DNA of 21,723 nt. Source: an uncultured Ruminococcus sp. GTDB taxonomy: Bacteria; Bacillota; Clostridia; Oscillospirales; Ruminococcaceae. The stretch is from assembly GCA_937907215.1 (NCBI GenBank), contig CALESG010000161.1, positions 1 to 21,723 on the forward strand, read 5' to 3'. Each line of letters starts with the position of its first letter. The first letter of the stretch is position 1. Below the pieces are notes generated by a model, which had not been told where the DNA came from, ran no database searches, and saw only the letters and a program-made list of their open reading frames with translations. The translations under genes and the position numbers were made by a program. Shown in pieces: positions 16,165-21,723 of the stretch.

Positions 16165-16182
16165 TTTGATAATAATATCAAA
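16165..16182. promoter_or_regulatory. Operator-like palindrome at the predicted transcription start
   Basis: TTTGATA-ATAA-TATCAAA is a perfect 7-bp inverted repeat with a 4-bp centre. It lies at +1 to +20 of the promoter for the small ORF, where a repressor could act, or a short 5' hairpin could form. In such AT-rich DNA chance is a real alternative. Confidence 0.35.
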
Positions 16183-16231
16183 TTATGATAAAATTTAATA
16201 ATTGAAAAGTTTAGAAAGGAAGTTGTTTATA

Positions 16232-16534
16232 GTGGGACCATTTGATGTTTATGATTTTGATCCTGTGGATGTTAAAATGTCAGATATAATTGCATTTATG
16301 AGAAAAAAAAGAGGAGAAAATGTTCTTATAAGATTCTTTTATGCGGATTATGTATATGATGCAGGAGTGCGTACTGAGAATGGCGTTTCAAGTTTTTATC
16401 TCGATGAAGATATTTATCCGAGTATGCTTGGCTTTGTAAGCGGTGCTTGTGTGGAAGGTGTTCTGGTCAGCGATTTTAAGGATTCTGTAAAAGTTTTAGC
16501 TGTAAATGATGAAAATCCGGCAGATTTTTTCTAA
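16232..16534 (+). CDS. Small acidic protein of unknown function
   Basis: I do not recognise this product. From the GTG at 16232 it has 100 residues, is acidic, without signal peptide or membrane segment, and ends NPADFF. The sequence alternates short hydrophobic stretches (IIAFM, VLIRFFYADY, GVLVSDF) in a way that suggests a compact alpha/beta domain. GTG 16232 is preferred because AGAAAGGAAG lies just upstream; the in-frame TTGs at 16202 and 16223 are upstream of or too close to that site. It is flanked by its own promoter and by a new promoter 7 nt after its stop, so it is a single-gene unit. No terminator is visible. Codon use resembles the neighbours. Confidence 0.75.
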   Translation: MGPFDVYDFDPVDVKMSDIIAFMRKKRGENVLIRFFYADYVYDAGVRTENGVSSFYLDEDIYPSMLGFVSGACVEGVLVSDFKDSVKVLAVNDENPADFF

Positions 16535-16540
16535 AATGAC

Positions 16541-16569
16541 TTGTAAAGCAAAAAAAGATATGTTATAAT
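16541..16569 (+). promoter_or_regulatory. Promoter of the glycosyltransferase/WG-repeat pair
   Basis: TTGTAA (16541-16546) and TATAAT (16564-16569) are 17 bp apart. The leader of about 80 nt contains an 8-pair hairpin (TGCAGTCA with TGACTGTA) before the ribosome binding site of the glycosyltransferase. Confidence 0.65.
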
Positions 16570-16658
16570 ATAGATTGTGAATGGTGCAGTCAGAGAAATG
16601 TAAAAATGTGACTGTATATTGTAATAATATTAAATAGTATAAAGCGAGGGCAAATGCT

Positions 16659-17645
16659 ATGCAGCTTATATCAATAGTAGTGCCGTGCTATAATGAACAA
16701 GAAGTTCTTCCTTTGTTTTACAAAGAAATAAATAAAGTTATGGCACAAATAAAAGACAAGCACCCGGATACTGAATTTGAGCTTTTATTTATAAACGATG
16801 GTTCAAAAGATAATACATTAAACGAACTAAGAGAGCTTGCATTAAAAGATAAGTGCGTAAGATATATTTCTTTTTCAAGAAACTTTGGCAAAGAAGCAGG
16901 AATGTATGCAGGATTGCAAAATGCAAAAGGGGATTATGTAGTTGTAATGGATGCAGATTTACAGCATCCTCCGGCATTTATTCCTCAGATGTATGAATAT
17001 GTTTTAAGCGGCGAATATGATTGTGCAACTACAAGAAGAGTAAGCCGTAAAGGTGAATCTAAAATTCGTTCATGGTTTTCAAGACAGTTCTATAAGATTA
17101 TGAATAAGATTTCCCAAACAGAAATAGTTGACGGTGCTCAGGATTTCCGTTTTATGACAAGAAAAATGGTGGATGCGATTCTTTCTATGAAAGAATACAA
17201 TCGTTTTTCAAAAGGAATATTCAGTTGGGTAGGCTTTAGAACAAAATATATACCTTATGAAAATGTTGAACGTGCAGCCGGCAATACAACATGGTCGTTC
17301 AAATCATTGTTTAAATATTCTTTGGAAGGTATATTCGCATTTTCTACAGCACCGCTTGCAATTTCATCATTTCTTGGCATACTTAGTTTTATAATAGCAC
17401 TTATAATGATAATTGTAACCGTTATAAAATGGCTTGCGTTTGGCGATCCTGTACAGGGATATACTACTACAATATGCATTATACTGATGATGGGCGGATT
17501 ACAGCTGTTTTGCATAGGTATACTTGGTCAGTATCTTTCCAAAACTTATTTGGAATCCAAAAAAAGACCTATTTATTTAATTCATGAAACTGAAGAAGAT
17601 GCATATAAAAAGCAAAATGATCTATGTCAGAGCGATAAAGATTGA
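16659..17645 (+). CDS. Family 2 glycosyltransferase with two C-terminal membrane helices (GtrB/DPM1-like)
   Basis: The 328-residue protein has a GT-A domain: SIVVPCYNEQ (5-14), INDGSKDNT (45-53), SFSRNFGKEAG (71-81), the DAD metal motif at 98-100 followed by LQHPP, and QDFRF (161-165). Two membrane helices at about 232-258 and 268-292 follow, then a short cytoplasmic tail. This is the form that transfers a sugar from a nucleotide donor to a polyprenyl phosphate at the inner membrane face, for cell-envelope glycan modification; the donor sugar and final target cannot be told. The ATG at 16659 follows GCGAGGGC. It overlaps the next gene by one base (TGATG), so the two products probably act together. 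No flippase or large membrane glycosyltransferase partner is adjacent. Confidence 0.93.
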   Translation: MQLISIVVPCYNEQEVLPLFYKEINKVMAQIKDKHPDTEFELLFINDGSKDNTLNELRELALKDKCVRYISFSRNFGKEAGMYAGLQNAKGDYVVVMDADLQHPPAFIPQMYEYVLSGEYDCATTRRVSRKGESKIRSWFSRQFYKIMNKISQTEIVDGAQDFRFMTRKMVDAILSMKEYNRFSKGIFSWVGFRTKYIPYENVERAAGNTTWSFKSLFKYSLEGIFAFSTAPLAISSFLGILSFIIALIMIIVTVIKWLAFGDPVQGYTTTICIILMMGGLQLFCIGILGQYLSKTYLESKKRPIYLIHETEEDAYKKQNDLCQSDKD

Positions 17646-18613
17646 TGAATAGACATTCAAGGATTATAATGATATTTCTAATGATAGTTCTTATATCCAT
17701 TGGAACGGCTATCATTATGTTCTATATAAATGTTGGAAAAGATGTTGAAAGCACATCTTATAATTATTCTTCATCTGAAGAGGATAGAAACCAGTCTTCA
17801 GCTTATGTTTTCAAAGACAAAAGTGGGTTGTTTGGATTAAGAGATTCAAGTGGTACTGTTATTTTAGAGCCTGAGTGGACAGAACTCACCCAAATATGCA
17901 GTGATTTTTTTATGGCAAAAATCATTGTACGCAGTAATTCACTTTATGGTGTAATAGATTATAAGGGCGATATAATAGTTCCGTTTGTATATAGTGAAAT
18001 AAAACAGCTTAGTGATTATGTATATTCAGCAAAAGTTGATGATACAGGTGAATATCTGTTCTATGGAAATAACTTTGAACTTCTTTTTCCCTTTAGTGCT
18101 GACAGTTATATTGTTGATGATAATAACCTTTGCATAACAAGAGGCGAAGATAAATTCACATATAGTCAAGGAGATGAGGTCGTGCTTATAAAGGCGGAGA
18201 TGCCAAGAAGCAAAAGACCTATAAAGCTTGAACTTTCAGTTGATGATGAAAATGTTTTGTCATTTATGGAAAGTAAGCAGTGGGAAGATCTGGGCGATAA
18301 AGTTATATTATTTCTTGATGCTTTCAGAAGAAATAAAACAGAACATCTATCGGAAATAACATATGAAGATGCTTTAAGTGAAATAAGGCTGTTAGTGGAA
18401 CATGAACATTTATGGAAGGGAAAAATCTCAGATAATGCTTATTTTTATACAGTTGACAGCAGTGAGAAAAATGTTATTTATTTTAGAATAGAATTACTCA
18501 TACCGTTTGAGGATGAGAGCGAATTCCAAACCGTTCCGATGTTTATCAGCTTTAAGAAAAATAAGACTGGTGAATGGCTGATAAATGATGCTTTTATAAG
18601 TGATAATTTATAA
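17645..18613 (+). CDS. Membrane-anchored WG-repeat protein
   Basis: The product has 322 residues. An N-terminal membrane anchor (about residues 6-29, IIMIFLMIVLISIGTAIIMF) is followed by a Ser/acidic spacer. Then come two clear WG-type repeats: GLFGLRDSSGTVILEPEWTE, then SLYGVIDYKGDIIVPFVYSE. A less clear third unit follows. The C-terminal part (about 190-322) is charged and ends with a GEWLINDAFISDNL segment that recalls NTF2-like lumazine-fold tails; this is only a resemblance. The topology suggests the repeats face outside. WG-repeat proteins are mostly uncharacterised and are assumed to bind proteins or glycans. The ATG start shares a base with the stop of the glycosyltransferase; a TTG one codon upstream is the alternative start. 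No terminator is seen after it. Confidence 0.85.
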   Translation: MNRHSRIIMIFLMIVLISIGTAIIMFYINVGKDVESTSYNYSSSEEDRNQSSAYVFKDKSGLFGLRDSSGTVILEPEWTELTQICSDFFMAKIIVRSNSLYGVIDYKGDIIVPFVYSEIKQLSDYVYSAKVDDTGEYLFYGNNFELLFPFSADSYIVDDNNLCITRGEDKFTYSQGDEVVLIKAEMPRSKRPIKLELSVDDENVLSFMESKQWEDLGDKVILFLDAFRRNKTEHLSEITYEDALSEIRLLVEHEHLWKGKISDNAYFYTVDSSEKNVIYFRIELLIPFEDESEFQTVPMFISFKKNKTGEWLINDAFISDNL

Positions 18614-18673
18614 TATGTTATAAAATAATTATAATAATATAATCGTACTGCAGTGCGAAGAAAAGAGGGTAAT

Positions 18674-19168
18674 ATGTCAAAAAAAGTTGCAATTATTATG
18701 GGCAGTGACAGTGACCTGCCGATAGTTAAAGCGGCATTTGCAGAGCTTGAAAATTATGGTGTTCCATATGAAGCTCATGTTATGTCAGCTCATCGTTCAC
18801 CAAAGCTTGTTGCAGATTTTGCAGGCAATGCTAAAGAAAATGGCTTTGGTGTTATCATAGCAGCAGCAGGAAAGGCAGCTCATCTTGCAGGTGTTATTGC
18901 TGGTCACACAACACTTCCGGTAATAGGTATTCCTATAAAATCAAGCACTCTTGATGGACTCGATGCACTTTTGGCAACAGTTCAAATGCCTACAGGAATT
19001 CCTGTAGCTACAGTTGCTATAGATGGTGCAGCAAATGCTGCTATTTTGGCAGTACAAATGCTTGCTGTATCTGATGATTCTTTGGCAGAAAAACTTGCAG
19101 CCAAGAAGAAGGATATGGAAGAAGGCGTGATCGCTAAAGATAAAAAACTTCAGGAAAACCTGAAATAA
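18674..19168 (+). CDS. purE: N5-carboxyaminoimidazole ribonucleotide mutase PurE
   Basis: PurE moves the carboxyl group of N5-CAIR to give CAIR in IMP synthesis. The 164-residue product has GSDSD at 10-14, SAHRSP at 38-43 with the conserved His40, and the glycine/alanine-rich AAGKAAHLAGVIAGHTTLPVIG stretch of class I enzymes. Class I PurE needs PurK to make its substrate; purK is not in the window. The ATG at 18674 is set by AGAGGGT 4 nt upstream; an in-frame GTG at 18653 is ignored. It is the first gene of the pur run. A 6-bp hairpin (TTCAGG-AAAA-CCTGAA, 19149-19164) lies at its 3' end without a U-tract. The AT-rich 60 bp upstream has several TATAAT-like words, but no convincing -35 box. Confidence 0.96.
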   Translation: MSKKVAIIMGSDSDLPIVKAAFAELENYGVPYEAHVMSAHRSPKLVADFAGNAKENGFGVIIAAAGKAAHLAGVIAGHTTLPVIGIPIKSSTLDGLDALLATVQMPTGIPVATVAIDGAANAAILAVQMLAVSDDSLAEKLAAKKKDMEEGVIAKDKKLQENLK

Positions 19169-19213
19169 AAAAGTTTTTAAAATCAAATAAATAAGAGCAT
19201 GGAGGATATTACA

Positions 19214-19933
19214 ATGGCAAATTATGAGAAGGTAGAGCAGCTCTACGAAGGAAAGGCAAAGAAAGTTTTCACTACAAATGTACCGGGTGTTGTAATTGTT
19301 GATTACAAGGACGATGCAACAGCTTTTAACGGCGAGAAAAAAGGTACAATCATGGGCAAGGGTGTTATCAATAACAAGATGGCAAATTATCTCATGAAGC
19401 AGCTTGAAAAAGAGGGCGTTCCTACACATCTCGTTGAAGAGTTGTCAGACCGTGAAACTGCTGTAAAACAGGTGGAGATCGTTCCGCTTGAAGTTATTGT
19501 ACGTAATGTTGCAGCAGGAAGTTTTTCTAAGAGAATGGGTGTTGAAGAAGGTAAAGATCTGCTTTGTCCAATTGTTGAATTCAGCTATAAGAACGATGAT
19601 CTTGGCGATCCATTTATCAATGATGATTATGCATTGGCACTTGGTCTTGCAACACAGGAAGAAATTGATACAATAAAGAATTATACCAGAAAGGTAAATG
19701 AATTCCTTAAGAAGTTCTTCTTGAATATTGGCATCAAGCTTATTGATTTCAAAATCGAATTCGGCAAGCTCTCTGATGGAACAATTATTCTTGCCGATGA
19801 AATTTCTCCTGATACTTGTCGTCTTTGGGACGTAAATACAAATGAAAAGCTTGATAAGGATCGTTTCCGCAGAGATATGGGCGGCACAGAAGAAGCTTAT
19901 CAAGAAGTAATGAGAAGAATATTTGGAGAATAA
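19214..19933 (+). CDS. purC: SAICAR synthetase PurC
   Basis: PurC ligates aspartate to CAIR with ATP, giving SAICAR. The 239-residue length is typical of bacterial stand-alone enzymes. Visible motifs are LYEGKAKKVF (10-19), the VIVRNVAAGSFSKR block, DFKIEFG and DEISPDTCRLWD, which form the ATP and CAIR sites. The ATG at 19214 is chosen because GGAGG sits 8 nt upstream; an ATG at 19199 has no such site. It lies 45 nt after purE and 5 nt before purF, so the genes form one operon. Confidence 0.97.
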   Translation: MANYEKVEQLYEGKAKKVFTTNVPGVVIVDYKDDATAFNGEKKGTIMGKGVINNKMANYLMKQLEKEGVPTHLVEELSDRETAVKQVEIVPLEVIVRNVAAGSFSKRMGVEEGKDLLCPIVEFSYKNDDLGDPFINDDYALALGLATQEEIDTIKNYTRKVNEFLKKFFLNIGIKLIDFKIEFGKLSDGTIILADEISPDTCRLWDVNTNEKLDKDRFRRDMGGTEEAYQEVMRRIFGE

Positions 19934-19938
19934 TTACT

Positions 19939-21360
19939 ATGGGTGGATTTTTTGGTGCAGTTTCGTCAAATGATTGCATTTCCGATGTGTTTTTTGGAAC
20001 TGACTTTCATTCTCATTTAGGAACAAGAAGAGGTGGAATGACATCATATTCATTAGAGCTTGGTTTTCAAAGAAATATTCACAGCATTGAAAATTCTCCT
20101 TTTCGTACTAAATTTGAAAAAGACATTGAAAATATGCGTGGATCTATATGCATAGGCTGTATAAGCGATACCGACCCTCAGCCGATAATGGTTCGCTCAA
20201 AGCTTGGTTTATATGCAATATGTTCTATTGGAATTATAACAAATGCTAAAGAGTTGTCTGACGAGCTTCTTGAAAATGGTTGTCAGAACTTTGAAACAAT
20301 GAGCAGCGGCAGTATAAATTCATGCGGACTTATAGCAGCTCTCATTGCACAGAAAAGTACATTTACAGAAGGCATAAAATATGCTCAGGAAAAAATTGAA
20401 GGTACTATGTCACTTGCGATAATGACAGAAGATTCTATAATTCTTGCAAGAGATAAATATGGCAGACTGCCTATTTTAATTGGAAAGCGTTCAGATGGAT
20501 ATTGTTTTGCGTTTGAATCATTTTCTTACCAGAAGCTTGGCTTTGAAACTGAGTATGAATTAAGTCCTGGTGAAATAGTAAAGCTTACAAAAGATGAAAT
20601 AAAAATTCTTGACAAGGGAAGCTCATGCAATAAAATATGTGCATTTCTTTGGACATATTATGGTTATCCTAATGCCTGCTATGAAGGTATAAACGTTGAA
20701 ATGATGCGTACTAAAAATGGCGAGATCATGGCTGAGTATGATATGAAAAGCGGAAAGCTTCCTGATGTTGATTATGTTTGCGGTGTTCCTGATTCAGGTG
20801 TTCCTCATGCAATAGGATATGCAAATAAAAGCGGCATTCCATTTGCAAGACCATTTATCAAGTATACGCCTACATGGTCAAGAAGTTTTATGCCTACAAA
20901 TCAGTCAATGAGAAATAAAGTTGCTAAAATGAAGCTCCTTCCTGTTCCGGAGCTTATCAGAGGAAAAAAGCTTTTGTTTGTAGATGACAGCATTGTACGA
21001 GGTACTCAAATGCGTGAAACAGTAGAGTTTCTGTACGAAAACGGTGCAAAGGAAGTACACATGCGTTCTGCTTGTCCACCAATTATGTATGGCTGCAAAT
21101 ACCTTAATTTCTCAAGAAGCACATCTGAGCTTGAGCTTATTGCAAGACAAATAATAGATGAACACGAAGGCATAGAAGGTTTGAAATATATCAATGAATA
21201 TGCAGATTCATCTACAGAGCGTGGAAAAATATTAAGAGATGACATATGCAGAAGACTCAAACTTACATCACTTGAGTTTCAATCTCTTGACGGTATTGTA
21301 AAGGCTATAGGCAAACCGGAATGCGAGCTTTGTACTTATTGTTGGACAGGCAAGGAATAA
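19939..21360 (+). CDS. purF: PurF-like amidophosphoribosyltransferase with degenerate glutaminase domain
   Basis: The phosphoribosyltransferase half is intact: VPDSGVPHAIGYA (283-295), KYTPTWSRSFMPT (308-320) and the PRPP loop LLFVDDSIVRGT (345-356). Cysteines C234, C386, C465 and C468 fall where the Bacillus enzyme holds its [4Fe-4S] cluster. The N-terminal half keeps the Ntn fold pattern (GTRRGG near 28; ARDKYGR near 170). However, it begins MGGFFGAV, with no nucleophilic Cys after Met. The Arg of the RYST motif, the Asn-Gly oxyanion pair and the later Asp are replaced (CISDTD, SIG, SGS). No upstream start codon could add a Cys. It should therefore make phosphoribosylamine from free ammonia, or take ammonia from a partner. 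I recall similar Cys-less homologues in other gut anaerobes. Position between purC and purM supports the purine role. Confidence 0.9.
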   Translation: MGGFFGAVSSNDCISDVFFGTDFHSHLGTRRGGMTSYSLELGFQRNIHSIENSPFRTKFEKDIENMRGSICIGCISDTDPQPIMVRSKLGLYAICSIGIITNAKELSDELLENGCQNFETMSSGSINSCGLIAALIAQKSTFTEGIKYAQEKIEGTMSLAIMTEDSIILARDKYGRLPILIGKRSDGYCFAFESFSYQKLGFETEYELSPGEIVKLTKDEIKILDKGSSCNKICAFLWTYYGYPNACYEGINVEMMRTKNGEIMAEYDMKSGKLPDVDYVCGVPDSGVPHAIGYANKSGIPFARPFIKYTPTWSRSFMPTNQSMRNKVAKMKLLPVPELIRGKKLLFVDDSIVRGTQMRETVEFLYENGAKEVHMRSACPPIMYGCKYLNFSRSTSELELIARQIIDEHEGIEGLKYINEYADSSTERGKILRDDICRRLKLTSLEFQSLDGIVKAIGKPECELCTYCWTGKE

Positions 21361-21466
21361 GTGCATTTTTTAAGTAAAATATAAATATAAATTCTCTTTT
21401 ATATCACTAATAAAAGGGCAAAATAAAAATAAATTAACCGATAAATAAACAACCATGGAGGTTTAA

Positions 21467-21723
21467 ATGGAAAGCTATTCTGAAAGCTATAAAAAGGCCG
21501 GCGTAGATGTAACAGCTGGTTATAAAGCAGTATCTCTTATGAAAGAACATATTGCAAGAACAATGACATCAGGTGTACTTACAGGTATTGGCGGATTTGG
21601 AGGTCTGTTTGAACTTGATTTGACAGACATCGAAAAGCCGGTACTGGTTTCAGGTACTGACGGTGTAGGAACAAAGCTTAAAATTGCATTTTTAATGGAT
21701 AAGCACGATACTATTGGTATTGA
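21467..21723 (+). CDS. purM: AIR synthetase PurM (5' part, cut by window end)
   Basis: The first 85 codons are present and the frame is open at the window end. The family start SYSESYKKAGVDVTAGYKAV, the GIGGFGGLFEL segment and VSGTDGVGTKLKIAF (ATP-grasp-like PurM signature) are visible. PurM closes the imidazole ring to AIR, which feeds both IMP synthesis and, through ThiC, thiamine. GGAGG lies 5 nt before the ATG. The 106-bp gap after purF contains only a weak 7-bp hairpin (CTTTTAT/ATAAAAG) without U-tract, so it is probably still the same operon. Confidence 0.96.
   Translation, partial: MESYSESYKKAGVDVTAGYKAVSLMKEHIARTMTSGVLTGIGGFGGLFELDLTDIEKPVLVSGTDGVGTKLKIAFLMDKHDTIGI

Noticed and set aside
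18614..18673. Promoter for the purine operon upstream of purE
   Set aside because: Several TATAAT-like words occur in this AT-rich stretch, but none has an acceptable -35 at 16-18 bp, so no site can be chosen.
19149..19164. Hairpin at the end of purE as a terminator
   Set aside because: It has only six base pairs and is followed by AATAAAAAAG rather than a U-tract; purC follows closely and the genes are normally co-transcribed.
19939..19990. Frameshift or wrong start explaining the missing PurF cysteine
   Set aside because: The in-frame codons just upstream of the ATG contain neither a start codon nor a Cys, and other glutamine-site motifs inside the domain are also altered, so a simple start error does not explain it.
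21361..21466. Terminator or riboswitch between purF and purM
   Set aside because: Only a weak 7-bp A/T hairpin without U-tract and no known aptamer motif was seen.

Overview
The window looks like chromosomal DNA of an AT-rich, anaerobic, fibre-degrading Firmicute, most likely a Ruminococcus or close relative. The evidence is a dockerin-bearing GH9 cellulase (a cellulosome component), a monomeric [FeFe]-hydrogenase with its maturation factors, radical-SAM thiamine synthesis, and strong AGGAGG-type ribosome binding sites with TTGACA/TATAAT-like promoters. The genus is an inference. No rRNA, tRNA, CRISPR array, transposase or phage gene was found.

Layout. Everything from base 1 to about 15,940 is on the minus strand, and everything after about 16,230 is on the plus strand. 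The turn-over is a very AT-rich divergent promoter region. Reading the minus strand in transcription order: an alanine/glycine:sodium symporter (alsT-like) with its own promoter and terminator; a secreted GH9-CBM3-dockerin cellulase with a perfect-consensus promoter; a beta-CASP metallo-beta-lactamase RNase-like protein flanked by two copies of a short repeat, one of them a complete 162-bp foldback; then a promoter, a 5'-terminal hairpin, a TPP riboswitch and an intrinsic terminator that control thiS-thiF-thiG-thiH-thiE-thiD-thiC. This operon continues with only 22 and 12 nt gaps into hydG and hydF, the H-cluster maturation genes. After hydF comes a separate promoter and a [FeFe]-hydrogenase that leaves the window at base 1.

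On the plus strand: a small acidic orphan protein; a membrane glycosyltransferase overlapping a membrane-anchored WG-repeat protein; and a purine operon purE-purC-purF-purM, with purM cut by the window end.

How the genes work together. ThiC, ThiD, ThiE and ThiSFGH make thiamine phosphate, shut down by TPP through the riboswitch. HydG and ThiH are sister radical-SAM tyrosine lyases, and here they appear to share one transcript. The purine genes cover the first committed step and middle steps of IMP synthesis.

Most notable points: (1) hydrogenase maturation genes apparently downstream of a thiamine riboswitch; (2) a PurF-type enzyme whose glutaminase half has lost the catalytic cysteine and other glutamine-site residues, suggesting ammonia use; (3) a foldback repeat pair flanking the RNase-like gene; (4) a cellulase whose ideal promoter and ribosome binding site do not agree with any normal start codon. 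I did not find a clearly new multi-gene system.
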